Below, one piece after another: positions 9,265 to 17,938 of a stretch of DNA of 64,000 nucleotides (position 1 is its first letter; every line of letters begins with the position of its first letter). Position numbers and translations under genes: made by a program. Source of the DNA: Pelagerythrobacter sp041912895 (GTDB lineage Bacteria; Pseudomonadota; Alphaproteobacteria; Sphingomonadales; Sphingomonadaceae); contig NZ_JAYSGI010000001.1 of the NCBI RefSeq assembly GCF_041912895.1, positions 310,001 through 374,000 on the forward strand, given 5' to 3'. The notes below the pieces were generated by a model, which did no database searches, was not told the origin of the DNA, and saw nothing but the letters and a program-made list of their open reading frames with translations.

Positions 9265-9288
9265 ATATAATAAGGAAGCTTATTATAT
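9265..9288. promoter_or_regulatory. MarR operator overlapping the emrAB promoter
   Basis: A perfect inverted repeat ATATAATAAG-N4-CTTATTATAT lies 9 bp upstream of the marR ATG. It is strongly AT-rich in a GC-rich setting and contains TATAAT, a good -10 hexamer for leftward transcription. Binding of the MarR dimer here would block the promoter directly. The role is inferred from position and symmetry. Confidence 0.85.
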
Positions 9289-9367
9289 TCAAGCCTCCTC
9301 AGATCGCTTCGGCCCTGGGAAAGCGTTCACGCTTGCCATCCTCCCGTCGACGCTCCAGTCGGGGGCC

Positions 9368-10126
9368 ATGACCGATCTCCAGACCACCCGAATTGCCTCG
9401 TTCGATGGTGCCGAACTTGCCGTTCACCGCATGGGCGAGGGCCGGCCCGTCCTGTTACTCCACGGGCTGTTTTCCAGCGCGGAGATGAACTGGGTCCGCT
9501 TCGGCCACGCGCAAAAGCTTGCCGATGCGGAGTTCGAGGCGATCATGCCCGATCTGCGGGCGCACGGAGCCAGCGCGAAGCCGCACGATGCGAGCGGCTA
9601 TCCGCAAGGCGTGCTGGCGCGGGATGCGGCGGCGCTGGTCGAGGCGCTGGGGCTGGAGGACTACGATCTCGTCGGCTTCTCGCTCGGCGCGCGGACTGCG
9701 GCGCGCGCGGTGATCGAGGGGTTGCGGCCGCGGCGGCTGGTGCTCGCGGGCATGGGGCTGGCGGGGCTCGCCGGATGGAACCGCCGCGCCGGCTTCTTCA
9801 TCGACGCGATCGACCGGTTCGACGAAGTGAAGCGTGGCGACCCCGCCTTCATGGCGGTGAGCTTCATGAAGACGATGAAGATCGACCGTACCGCCGCGCG
9901 CCTGCTGCTCCGGTCCGTCGACGACACCGCGCCCGAGGAGCTGGCGAAGATCACGATGCCGACGCTGGTGGTGTGCGGCGACATGGACGACGACAACGGA
10001 TCGGCGGAGGAACTGGCCGAGACGCTGCCCGATGCGCGCCATGTCGTGATCCCCGGCACGCATATGAGCTCGGTCACCGAAGGTGCGCTGGGCGATGCGC
10101 TGGTGGAGTTTCTCGCGCAGGACTGA
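9368..10126 (+). CDS. Alpha/beta-fold hydrolase
   Basis: Cytosolic hydrolase of 252 aa. The oxyanion segment VLLLHGLFSS, nucleophile elbow GFSLGAR (Ser), acid in CGDMDDDNGS and His in PGTHMSSV give a complete catalytic triad. No signal peptide. The start ATG at 9368 follows the divergent marR promoter region and the gene is followed by a clear terminator, so it is a single-gene unit. Substrate not predictable; esterase or lactonase activity is typical of close relatives. Confidence 0.85.
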   Translation: MTDLQTTRIASFDGAELAVHRMGEGRPVLLLHGLFSSAEMNWVRFGHAQKLADAEFEAIMPDLRAHGASAKPHDASGYPQGVLARDAAALVEALGLEDYDLVGFSLGARTAARAVIEGLRPRRLVLAGMGLAGLAGWNRRAGFFIDAIDRFDEVKRGDPAFMAVSFMKTMKIDRTAARLLLRSVDDTAPEELAKITMPTLVVCGDMDDDNGSAEELAETLPDARHVVIPGTHMSSVTEGALGDALVEFLAQD

Positions 10127-10185
10127 GCGCGCGCCGTTCGTCGATTTGTCCGCCGTTCGTCTTGATTCACGCACGCCTCGGGTTC

Positions 10186-10214
10186 AAACCGGTCACGATC
10201 GAAACCGGTTTTTA
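10186..10214 (+). terminator. Rho-independent terminator after the alpha/beta hydrolase
   Basis: An 8-bp perfect stem, AAACCGGT (10186-10193) with ACCGGTTT (10204-10211), has a 10-nt loop and runs into a T tract. Confidence 0.8.
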
Positions 10215-10235
10215 ATTCGAGAGGACGCACGCCCC

Positions 10236-12092
10236 ATGAAATTCGCACCCGTTGCGCTTGCCGCGCTCGCCGTATCGCTTGCCGCTCCCGCCCATGCGCA
10301 GGAAGCCGCGCAGGCGATGGACGAGACACAACCCGCCGCCGAGCAGTATCCGATGACGCCCGAAGGCGCGGCGCAATGGGTCGCGATGGTCGAGAAAGAC
10401 CTGTTCGATTATTCGGTCGATGCGAGCCGCGTGTACTGGGTCAACGCGACCTACATCACCGACGATACCGATGCGCTGGCGGCGCAGGTGGGTGCGGAGG
10501 GCACCGAGAAGTCGGTCGAGTACGCGCTGGAGGCGGCGAAGTACGCGCAGATCGACGGGTTGGGGCCGGACGTGGCGCGCAAGCTCGATATCCTGCGCAA
10601 CGGCCTCGTCCTGCCCGCACCGACCACGCCGGGCGCCGCGACCGAGCTGAACGAGATCGCCACCAGCCTCAACTCGCAATACGGCAAGGGCAAGGGCACG
10701 CTGAACGGGCAGGAAATCTCCGGCTCCGACATCGAGGCCGAGATGGGCAACCTCGAGCATACGCCGGAAGAATTCGCCGAGATGTGGGAAAGCTGGCACG
10801 ACAACGTCGGCGCGCCGATGAAGGGCGAATACGCGCGCATGGTGGAAATCGCCAACGAGGGCGCGACCGAACTGGGCTTCGACAATGTCGGCGCGATGTG
10901 GCGCTCGGGCTACGACATGAGCCCGGAAGAGTTCACCGCGATGACCGACCGGCTGTGGGAAGAGACCAAGCCACTCTACCAGGCGCTGCACACTTACGTG
11001 CGCTGGAAGCTCAACGAGAAATACGGCGACGCGGTGCAGCCTGCTGACGGCCCGATCCGTGCCGACCTGCTCGGCAACATGTGGGCGCAGGAGTGGGGCA
11101 ACATCTACCCGCTCGTCGCGCCCGAGGGGTCGGGCGATCTGGGCTACGATATCGGCGAACTGCTGGAAGCGCAGGGCAAGAAACCGCTCGACATGGTGAA
11201 GACGGGCGAGGGGTTCTATTCCTCGCTCGGTTTCGAGGCTTTGCCGCAAACCTTCTGGGATCGCAGCCTTTTCACCAAGCCTGCCGACCGCGAAGTGGTG
11301 TGCCACGCCAGCGCGTGGGACGTCGACAACGTCGACGATATCCGCATCAAGATGTGCATCAAGGTGAATGCGGACGATTTCGTCACCATCCACCACGAAC
11401 TGGGCCACAACTACTACCAGCGCGCCTACAACGAGCAGCCGTACCTCTACCTCAACGGCGCGAACGATGGGTTCCACGAGGCGATCGGCGACTTCGTCGC
11501 GCTGTCGATCACGCCCGAATATCTCGTCCAGATCAATCTGCTCCAGCGCGATCAGGTACCGGGCGCGGACAAGGATATCGGGCTGCTGCTGCGCCAGGCG
11601 ATGGACAAGGTCGCGTTCCTGCCGTTCGGCCTGCTGGTCGACAAGTGGCGCTGGGGCGTGTTCGACGGCTCGATCACGCCGGACACCTACAATCAGGCAT
11701 GGGTCGATCTGAAGCGCGAGTATCAGGGCATCACGCCGCCGGTCAAGCGCCCGGCAGACGCCTTCGATCCGGGCGCGAAATACCACATTCCGGGCAACAC
11801 GCCCTACATGCGCTACTTCCTCGCGCGCATCCTGCAGTTCCAGTTCTATCAGGCGGCGTGCGAGCAGGCCGGGTGGACCGGGCCGCTCCACCGGTGCAGC
11901 TTCTACGGCAACAAGGAAGTGGGGCAGAACCTCAACGCCATGCTGGAAATGGGCGCGAGCAAGCCGTGGCCCGAAGCGCTGGAGGCGTTCACCGGCACCC
12001 GTGAGATGAGCGCCAAGCCGATGCTCGAATACTTCGCCCCGCTGAAGGACTGGCTGGACGAGCAGAACGAGGGCAAGCCCACCGGATGGTGA
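10236..12092 (+). CDS. Secreted M2-family peptidyl-dipeptidase (ACE-like)
   Basis: Zinc dipeptidyl carboxypeptidase of 618 aa with an N-terminal signal peptide ending AHAQ, so periplasmic. The zinc site is HELGH (residues 387-391) and the third ligand Glu lies downstream in GFHEAIGD, as in ACE. The C-terminal part with YHIPGNTPYMRYFLARILQFQ is the M2 substrate-binding half. The ATG at 10236 is preceded by GAGAGGA and begins a proper signal sequence; the open frame upstream is incidental. The next gene overlaps its stop by 7 nt, suggesting coupling. Confidence 0.92.
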   Translation: MKFAPVALAALAVSLAAPAHAQEAAQAMDETQPAAEQYPMTPEGAAQWVAMVEKDLFDYSVDASRVYWVNATYITDDTDALAAQVGAEGTEKSVEYALEAAKYAQIDGLGPDVARKLDILRNGLVLPAPTTPGAATELNEIATSLNSQYGKGKGTLNGQEISGSDIEAEMGNLEHTPEEFAEMWESWHDNVGAPMKGEYARMVEIANEGATELGFDNVGAMWRSGYDMSPEEFTAMTDRLWEETKPLYQALHTYVRWKLNEKYGDAVQPADGPIRADLLGNMWAQEWGNIYPLVAPEGSGDLGYDIGELLEAQGKKPLDMVKTGEGFYSSLGFEALPQTFWDRSLFTKPADREVVCHASAWDVDNVDDIRIKMCIKVNADDFVTIHHELGHNYYQRAYNEQPYLYLNGANDGFHEAIGDFVALSITPEYLVQINLLQRDQVPGADKDIGLLLRQAMDKVAFLPFGLLVDKWRWGVFDGSITPDTYNQAWVDLKREYQGITPPVKRPADAFDPGAKYHIPGNTPYMRYFLARILQFQFYQAACEQAGWTGPLHRCSFYGNKEVGQNLNAMLEMGASKPWPEALEAFTGTREMSAKPMLEYFAPLKDWLDEQNEGKPTGW

Positions 12093-13090
12093 GGTTCGCC
12101 GCCCTGCTGCCGCTCGCGGCGCTGATCGCCTGCGCGCCCGTTCCCGGCGTGGATGCGGGGGGCAGCGCTTCGACCGGCGGCGCGCTGTTTGTCGCCAACA
12201 AGTTCGGCAACTCGCTGTCGAAAATCGATCTGGCGAGCGGGCGCGAGGTCGCGCGGGTGGACAGTTGCGCCAACCCGCACGAACTGGCGACTTCGCCCGA
12301 CGACGCGCATGTCGCGCTCGCCTGCTACGGCGGGACGAGCGTCGATCTGTTCCGCACCAGCGACCTCGCGCGCGTCAAGCGGATCGAACTGGGCGAAAAC
12401 GCGCGCCCGCACGGCATCGTCTGGCATCCTAACGGGGACATCTATGCGAGCGCCGAAGGGCGCAAGTCGATCTTCTGGATCCGCAACCCGATGGCCGACG
12501 ATGCCGAGACGTTCGAATTCGGCACGGGCAAGGATGGCACGCATATGCTGGCGGTTTCGCCCGACGCGCGCCACGCGTGGACGGTGGACATGGGGTCGAA
12601 GACGGTGACGCTGGTCGACCTGCTGACCCGCCGCGCGCCGCGCTCGGTCGAGGTCGGGGAAGAGCCGGAAGGCATCGACCTGGCGCCCGACGGCGAAACG
12701 CTGTGGGTCTCGGCACGCGGATCGGACATGGCCTTCGCGCTCGATCCGCAGACGCTGGAGGTGCGCCACGAGGTCGCGACCGGGGATTTCCCGCTGCGCC
12801 TCGCGATCCGGCCGCAGGGCGATGTCGCGGTCACCTCCAACCTCGCCGACGGATCGCTGACGGTGATCGATCTCGCCACCGCGAAGCCGCTGCGCACCAT
12901 CGCGGTGTCGAGCCGCGCCGAGGCCGAGGACCGCCAGCAGGTGACGATCGTGTGGTCCGACGACGGATCGCGCGTGTACGCGGCGGAAACCGGCAGCGAC
13001 ACGATCGCGGAAGTCGATTATGCCAGCGGCCGCGTGCTGCGGCGGCTGGCGACCGGCGATGGCGGCGACGGGCTGGCGATCGTCGATTGA
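12086..13090 (+). CDS. YncE/YVTN-type beta-propeller lipoprotein
   Basis: 334-aa protein with lipobox LIAC (Cys16), therefore membrane-anchored in the periplasm or outer membrane. The rest is a propeller of about seven blades with repeated phrases such as VANKFGNSLSKIDLASG, GIDLAPDGETLWVS and VYAAETGSDTIAEVD, typical of YVTN-repeat proteins. The start ATG overlaps the M2 peptidase stop by 7 nt. Function is unknown; binding of a ligand or partner protein is the usual guess for this fold. Confidence 0.85.
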   Translation: MVRFAALLPLAALIACAPVPGVDAGGSASTGGALFVANKFGNSLSKIDLASGREVARVDSCANPHELATSPDDAHVALACYGGTSVDLFRTSDLARVKRIELGENARPHGIVWHPNGDIYASAEGRKSIFWIRNPMADDAETFEFGTGKDGTHMLAVSPDARHAWTVDMGSKTVTLVDLLTRRAPRSVEVGEEPEGIDLAPDGETLWVSARGSDMAFALDPQTLEVRHEVATGDFPLRLAIRPQGDVAVTSNLADGSLTVIDLATAKPLRTIAVSSRAEAEDRQQVTIVWSDDGSRVYAAETGSDTIAEVDYASGRVLRRLATGDGGDGLAIVD

Positions 13091-13107
13091 CCGGAAGCCC
13101 GCGAAAG

Positions 13108-13551
13108 ATGCCCGCGGTGGGCTGGCGCGAGCTGGTCCACCTGCCCGAACTCGGCCTGCACGAGGTGCCGGCCAAGATCGACACCGGCGCGCGCACCTCC
13201 TCGCTGCATGGCATCGTGCTCGACCGGTTCGAGCGCGACGGCGAGGAATACGTGCGCTTCGCGGTCGATTTCCAGCGCCAGCAGGTGCGCCAGGTGTGCG
13301 AGGCGGTGCACGTCGACCGGCGCGGGATCACCAGTTCCAACGGCGAGACTCAGCAGCGCTACGTCATCAAGACGCCGCTCAGGATCGGCGAGCTCGAATT
13401 CCGCGCGGAGATCAGCCTGGCCGACCGTTCGGACATGAAATTTCCGATGCTTATCGGCCGATCTGCGCTAAGGCGGCGGTTCGTGGTCGACTCGGGGCAT
13501 TCGTGGCTCCAGACGCCTGGCCTCGAAGTGGAAAAAGGTTACAAACCATGA
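13108..13551 (+). CDS. ATP-dependent zinc protease-like protein (RimB type, PF05618)
   Basis: 147-aa protein with a retropepsin-like fold. The signature is KIDTGARTSSLHG near the N-terminus (catalytic-type Asp), then FPMLIGRSALRRRFVVD near the C-terminus. Family members neighbour rimK, and in Pseudomonas RimB acts with RimA and RimK in controlling glutamylation of ribosomal protein S6. Here too rimK follows after 10 nt. Start chosen at ATG 13108; a TTG at 13087 overlapping the previous stop would add seven residues. Confidence 0.85.
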   Translation: MPAVGWRELVHLPELGLHEVPAKIDTGARTSSLHGIVLDRFERDGEEYVRFAVDFQRQQVRQVCEAVHVDRRGITSSNGETQQRYVIKTPLRIGELEFRAEISLADRSDMKFPMLIGRSALRRRFVVDSGHSWLQTPGLEVEKGYKP

Positions 13552-13561
13552 GATTGCGGCG

Positions 13562-14467
13562 ATGAAGATCGCAATGCTCGCCCGCAACGCGAACCTCTAT
13601 TCGCACCGCCGACTGGTGGAGGCGGCGGAGGCGCGCGGGCACACGCTCGATATCTTGAACACTTTGCGCTGCACGGTGCAGATCGCCTCGCATCGCCCGA
13701 TCGTGACCTACAACGGCGAGCCGCTAAGCGGATACGAGGCGGTGATCCCGCGCATCGGCGCCTCCATCACGCACTACGGCCTTGCCGTGCTGCGCCAGTT
13801 CGAGATGAGCGGGGTGTGGTCGCTCAACGAGAGCGTCGCGATCGGGCGCAGCCGCGACAAGCTGCGTTCGATGCAGATCCTCGCCAAGCACGGGCTCGGC
13901 CTGCCGCTGACCGCCTTCGCGCACGATCCCAAGCAGACCGAGGAGATCATCAAGGCGGTCAAGGGGCCGCCGGTGGTCATCAAGCTGCTCGAAGGCACGC
14001 AGGGCATCGGGGTCGTGCTCGCCGAGACCGAGGCGAGTGCCAAGTCGGTGATCGAGGCGTTCCGCGGCGCCAACGTCAACATCCTGGTGCAGGAATTCAT
14101 CAAGGAAGCCGGCGGCACCGACATTCGCGCGCTGGTGATCGGCGGCAAGGTGGTCGCCGCGATGAAGCGCACCGGCGCGCCCGACGATTTCCGCTCGAAC
14201 CTCCACCGGGGCGGCAGTGCGCAGCTGATCAAGATCACGCCGGAAGAACGCTCGACCGCCTTGCGCGCGGCCAAGCGCATGGGGCTGAACGTGTGCGGCG
14301 TGGACATGCTGCGCAGCAATCACGGCCCGGTCATCATGGAGGTCAATTCCTCTCCCGGCCTCGAAGGAATCGAGGCGGCGACCGGGAAAGACATCGCCGG
14401 GATGATCGTCGATTTCGTCGCCGCGAACGCGAAAGCGGGCAAGACGAAGACCAAGGGGGCGGGGTGA
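13562..14467 (+). CDS. rimK: RimK-family alpha-L-glutamate ligase
   Basis: ATP-grasp ligase of 301 aa. RimK adds glutamates to the C-terminus of ribosomal protein S6 in E. coli. Visible are the ATP-grasp lysine strand VVIKLLEGTQGIGVVLAE, the LVQEFIKEAGGTDIRALVIGGKVVAAMKR block and the metal-binding VIMEVNSSPGLEGIE. It is the last gene of a plus-strand run with the zinc-protease-like partner. The S6 gene itself is only 3.5 kb away, but its C-terminus ends in Asp rather than Glu, so the substrate is open. Confidence 0.92.
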   Translation: MKIAMLARNANLYSHRRLVEAAEARGHTLDILNTLRCTVQIASHRPIVTYNGEPLSGYEAVIPRIGASITHYGLAVLRQFEMSGVWSLNESVAIGRSRDKLRSMQILAKHGLGLPLTAFAHDPKQTEEIIKAVKGPPVVIKLLEGTQGIGVVLAETEASAKSVIEAFRGANVNILVQEFIKEAGGTDIRALVIGGKVVAAMKRTGAPDDFRSNLHRGGSAQLIKITPEERSTALRAAKRMGLNVCGVDMLRSNHGPVIMEVNSSPGLEGIEAATGKDIAGMIVDFVAANAKAGKTKTKGAG

Positions 14468-14541
14468 GGGCCTCGCGGCAGATTGCGACCCCGAGACGGT
14501 CGTTCAACTTTTTGAAAATTGAATCTGATAGCGGCCTTCAG

Positions 14542-15396
14542 ATGCGCATTCTGTTTGCACTGTTGTTATGTGTGATCCCAATGCCATCGGGGCTTGCCGA
14601 CGCACAGGAAGTCGAAGCTCCTGAGCCGAACATTGCATGCGCTGACTGTCCAACCTTCATTTCTGTGCCAAACCCGCCGCCAGCCATGCGGCGTATTAGC
14701 CACGTCGCAGCATTCGAATTGACGTGGAATGAGTATTTGGCAGCTTATGATGCCGGGGCGTGCCCGATACCCAGGTCGGACCATGGTTTTTCAGAGCGAC
14801 GGGAGTTGGACGCTCATATTGATTTGTTCAGAATAGATTGGCCTGCGACCCTTTTAGGTCCGGAAGAGGTTGAGTGCTATGCTGATTGGCTGTCCGACAA
14901 AATTGGTCGAACGGTTGCAATACCTACAACACAGGAATGGTTGTGGTTCGCCCGCTCCGGTCGGGCGACTGGCAGGTTTCCGTGGGGTGACAATCCAGAT
15001 GCGGGTTCCGCTGCCATAGGTGGCCTTTCAGCTATCCAGGACGGCACACGCGATCATGAGGTTCGGGTGCCTTACTTGACCTGGTCACAAGCCCGCCATG
15101 TCAATCGGTACCTGTCTGCTGTAAAGGTCGGACAGTATCCGCCTACCGAATGGGGTCTGTTCGACGTGTTCGGAAATGCATGGGAGTTGACATCGGATGT
15201 ATCCAACCGGACCGCGCCCGAAAATGCGCCCCAACCGAACATGTTCGCGGGTGCTAAACGTGTCAGGATCGTCGGTCAAAGCCATGGTCTCGTCGAGTGG
15301 CGACAAGCGGATATGGCGGGAAATCCGAACTACGCCATGATATTTGACGGACGTTACTCAACGGGAGTCGCCGTTCGCTTTATCCTTATCGAATGA
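14542..15396 (+). CDS. Secreted formylglycine-generating-enzyme (FGE/SUMF1) fold protein
   Basis: 284-aa protein with a signal peptide (residues 1-23) and a diverged FGE-sulfatase domain: FELTWNEYLAAYDAG, VECYADWLSDKIGRTVAIPTTQEWLWFARSG, FPWGDNPD and WGLFDVFGNAWELTSD. These match the order in SUMF1-type proteins, many of which are not true formylglycine enzymes but bind sugars or peptides. No sulfatase lies nearby. The coding region is visibly more AT-rich and uses codons such as TTG and AAT more than its neighbours, suggesting recent acquisition. Not linked by overlap to rimK. Confidence 0.75.
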   Translation: MRILFALLLCVIPMPSGLADAQEVEAPEPNIACADCPTFISVPNPPPAMRRISHVAAFELTWNEYLAAYDAGACPIPRSDHGFSERRELDAHIDLFRIDWPATLLGPEEVECYADWLSDKIGRTVAIPTTQEWLWFARSGRATGRFPWGDNPDAGSAAIGGLSAIQDGTRDHEVRVPYLTWSQARHVNRYLSAVKVGQYPPTEWGLFDVFGNAWELTSDVSNRTAPENAPQPNMFAGAKRVRIVGQSHGLVEWRQADMAGNPNYAMIFDGRYSTGVAVRFILIE

Positions 15397-15456
15397 CCGG
15401 TTCGCACGACAATCTTCCCGGTGGCAACAGTCCGCGTCCCACCCTAGTAGCAGCAC

Positions 15457-16896
15457 TCACCGAAAAGGCGGCTCGTTGAACGCCCGCAGCTTGCGCGAAT
15501 GCAGGCGGTTGCCTTCCTCGCGCAGCAGGCGGCAAGTGGTGACGCCGATCTGCATGTGCGCGGCGATCGCTTCTTCGTAGAACTTGTTCGCCTGGCCCGG
15601 CAGCTTGATCTCGCCGTGCAACGGCTTGTCGGACACGCACAGCAGCGTGCCGTAGGGCACGCGGAAGCGGTAGCCTTGCGCGGCGATGGTGGCGCTTTCC
15701 ATGTCGATCCCAACCGCGCGGCTGAGCGAGAGGCGGCGGGCGGACTGGGTATAGCGCAGCTCCCAGTTGCGGTCGTCGGTCGTAACGACGGTGCCGGTGC
15801 GCATCCGCCGCTTCAGGTTCGCGCCGTGCGTGCCGCTGACTTCCTCCGCCGCGCCCGCCAGCGCCTGCTGCACTTCGGCGATCGCGGGCAGCGGGATTTC
15901 GGGCGGGAGCACCGGATCGAGCACGTGGTCGTCGCGCAGGTAGGCGTGGGCGAGCACGTAGTCGCCGATCTTCTGGCTGGGACGCAGGCCGCCGCAGTGG
16001 CCGATCATCAGCCACGCCTCGGGCCGCAGCACCGCGAGGTGGTCGCAGATCGTCTTGGCATTCGACGGGCCGACGCCGATGTTGACCAGCGTGATCCCGC
16101 CGCGGTTCTTCCCCATCAGGTGATAGGCGGGCATCTGGTGCCGCCGCCACGCGGTGTCGGACAGTTCGGCGCGGGCATTCTCGCGCGGAGTTTCGAGGTA
16201 GAGCCCGCCCGCGCCGGCGAGCGCGGTGCATTCGTCGCTGCCGAGTTGCGCGCCCGCCCAGTCGACGAACTCGTCGACGTAGCGATGGTAGTTGGTGAAC
16301 AGGATGAAGCGCTGGAAATGCGCCGGATCGGTGCCGGTGTAATGCGCGAGCCGGGCGAGGCTGAAATCGGTGCGCAGCCCGTCGAACAGCGACAGCGGGA
16401 TGGGATCGCCCGGCCCGCCCAGTTCGATCCCGTCGGCCAGTTCGTCGCCGATGTCGGCCAGTTCGGTCGCGGGGAAATGGCGCGCCAGTTCGGTGGGGCT
16501 GATGCCCGCGAGTTCGGCCCCCGCCTCGCCGTCGAGCACATAGGGGAAGGGGATTTCCTGGCGCGACAGGCCGACTTCGCAATCGACGTCGTAATCCTCG
16601 GAGATGAGCTTGAGCTGCTCGGCGAGATAGTCGGCAAACTGGCGCGGGCGGGTGACGGTGGTCGAGTAGATGCCGGGCGCGTTCAACCGGCCGTAGGCGC
16701 GGCTGCTGTCTTCCGGGCGCGAGCCGCCGCGAAAGCGCAGGCGGATTTCGGGATAAGCGTAACTGCCGTCGCTGCGCTTATCGGGCTTGGGCAGGGCGCC
16801 GTCGCGCGCGAAGGCGATGATGTCGGTGCGCAGGCGTTCGACCGAATCGTCGTAGAGCCGGGCGAGTTCGTCGATGATCTTTTCGGGTGATTCCAT
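15457..16896 (-). CDS. amn: AMP nucleosidase
   Basis: Hydrolyses AMP to adenine and ribose-5-phosphate, controlling purine and ATP pools. The 479-aa product has the N-terminal Amn-specific domain (residues 1-170) and a C-terminal nucleoside-phosphorylase-like domain with GGITLVNIGVGPSNAKT, MIGHCGGLRPSQ and the active-site DMESATIAAQG. Length and start (MESPEKIIDELARLYDDSVERLR) agree with E. coli Amn. An ATG ten codons upstream at 16926 is possible; neither start has a clear ribosome site. Confidence 0.92.
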   Translation of the reverse strand: MESPEKIIDELARLYDDSVERLRTDIIAFARDGALPKPDKRSDGSYAYPEIRLRFRGGSRPEDSSRAYGRLNAPGIYSTTVTRPRQFADYLAEQLKLISEDYDVDCEVGLSRQEIPFPYVLDGEAGAELAGISPTELARHFPATELADIGDELADGIELGGPGDPIPLSLFDGLRTDFSLARLAHYTGTDPAHFQRFILFTNYHRYVDEFVDWAGAQLGSDECTALAGAGGLYLETPRENARAELSDTAWRRHQMPAYHLMGKNRGGITLVNIGVGPSNAKTICDHLAVLRPEAWLMIGHCGGLRPSQKIGDYVLAHAYLRDDHVLDPVLPPEIPLPAIAEVQQALAGAAEEVSGTHGANLKRRMRTGTVVTTDDRNWELRYTQSARRLSLSRAVGIDMESATIAAQGYRFRVPYGTLLCVSDKPLHGEIKLPGQANKFYEEAIAAHMQIGVTTCRLLREEGNRLHSRKLRAFNEPPFR

Positions 16897-16959
16897 CGGC
16901 GGCCAATAGCGCCGCTCGCGTGACATTTCAAAGATGGCGCTGCGGAAAACACGCCGTAG

Positions 16960-16998
16960 AACACGAAAGGGCGCGGCCTCCGGTGAGGCCGCGCCCTT
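16960..16998 (-). terminator. Terminator of the rpsF-rpsR-rplI operon
   Basis: A perfect 14-bp stem, 16967-16980 pairing with 16985-16998, with a 4-nt loop. Read leftward it is followed by T-rich sequence (TTTCGTGTT). It lies 24 bp after the rplI stop and before amn. Confidence 0.85.
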
Positions 16999-17022
16999 CG
17001 CTTGTCCGGTATCGGAGAGGTG

Positions 17023-17700
17023 TCAGCCTTCCTTGGCTTCTTCCTCGTCCGCGTCGGCCGTTTCGGCTTCGGCTTCGATCTCGTTGCCGTCCATGTCGAT
17101 CGGCGTGGGCGCCTCGAGCATGTCGGCCGGAATCTCGCCGGGTTCGAGCGTGGGATCGGTGGCATTGGCCGCGGCCATTTCCTCGATTTCCTTTTGCTCG
17201 TCTTCGAACATCTGCGCCAGCACGTCGACGCCCTGGCTCTGCAGCTCGGCCTCGTCTTCGGAGCGGGCGACGTTCGCCTTCACCGTGACGTGGACTTCGG
17301 GGTGCAGCGCGATGGTCACTTCGTGCATGCCGATCGTCTTGATCGGATGGCCCATGACGACCTGCTTCTTGTCGATCTCGTGGCCCTTGTCGGCGAGGCC
17401 GGCGACCACGTCGCGCACGTTGACCGAACCGTAGAGTTGGCCCGCGTTCGATGAGGCGCGGATCAGCACGATCTCGACCCCGTCGACGTTGCCGCCCTGC
17501 GCTTCTGCTTCGGTGCGGCGTTCCGCGTTTTCCTTTTCCAGGCGCTCGCGGTTGGCTTCGAACACCTTCTTGTTCGCATCGTTGGCGCGCAGCGCCTTCT
17601 TCTGCGGGAGCAGGAAGTTGCGGGCGTAGCCGTCCTTCACGGCGACGACGTCGCCGATGTTGCCGAGATTGCCGATCCGCTCGAGGAGGATGATATCCAT
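17023..17700 (-). CDS. rplI: 50S ribosomal protein L9 with long acidic C-terminal tail
   Basis: L9 binds 23S rRNA near the L1 stalk. Residues 1-50 carry the signature MDIILLERIGNLGNIGDVVAVKDGYARNFLLPQ split by the family motif. The body to about residue 150 is normal. The protein is 225 aa, about 75 longer than E. coli L9; the extra part is rich in Glu, Asp and Ala (ending in a run of acidic residues) and is probably disordered. Third gene of the rpsF operon, 13 nt after rpsR. Confidence 0.96.
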   Translation of the reverse strand: MDIILLERIGNLGNIGDVVAVKDGYARNFLLPQKKALRANDANKKVFEANRERLEKENAERRTEAEAQGGNVDGVEIVLIRASSNAGQLYGSVNVRDVVAGLADKGHEIDKKQVVMGHPIKTIGMHEVTIALHPEVHVTVKANVARSEDEAELQSQGVDVLAQMFEDEQKEIEEMAAANATDPTLEPGEIPADMLEAPTPIDMDGNEIEAEAETADADEEEAKEG

Positions 17701-17713
17701 GTCTCTTCTCCCC

Positions 17714-17938
17714 TTACTTCACGATGTAGGAAAGCAGGCCGATGTGGCGCGCGCGCTTGATCGCCTTGGCGAGTTCGCGCTGCTTCTTGGCGCTGACGGC
17801 GGTGATGCGGCTGGGCACGATCTTGCCACGCTCGGACATGAAGCCCTGCAGCAGGCGCACGTCCTTGTAATCGATCTGCGGCGCGTTCTTGCCCGAGAAC
17901 GGGCAGGTCTTGCGGCGGCGGAAAAACGGGCGGGCCAT
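17714..17938 (-). CDS. rpsR: 30S ribosomal protein S18
   Basis: 74-aa S18 with an FFRRRKTCPFSGKNAPQIDYKD core split by normal family motifs, then SERGKIVPSRITAVSAKKQRELAKAIKRARHIG. It pairs with S6 on the platform of the small subunit. Its ATG overlaps the rpsF stop as TGATG, so translation is coupled, as expected for the S6-S18 heterodimer. Confidence 0.97.
   Translation of the reverse strand: MARPFFRRRKTCPFSGKNAPQIDYKDVRLLQGFMSERGKIVPSRITAVSAKKQRELAKAIKRARHIGLLSYIVK

Noticed and set aside
10212..11891. 559-residue minus-strand open frame opposite the M2 peptidase
   Set aside because: Shadow frame; the zinc motif and signal peptide on the plus strand settle the strand.
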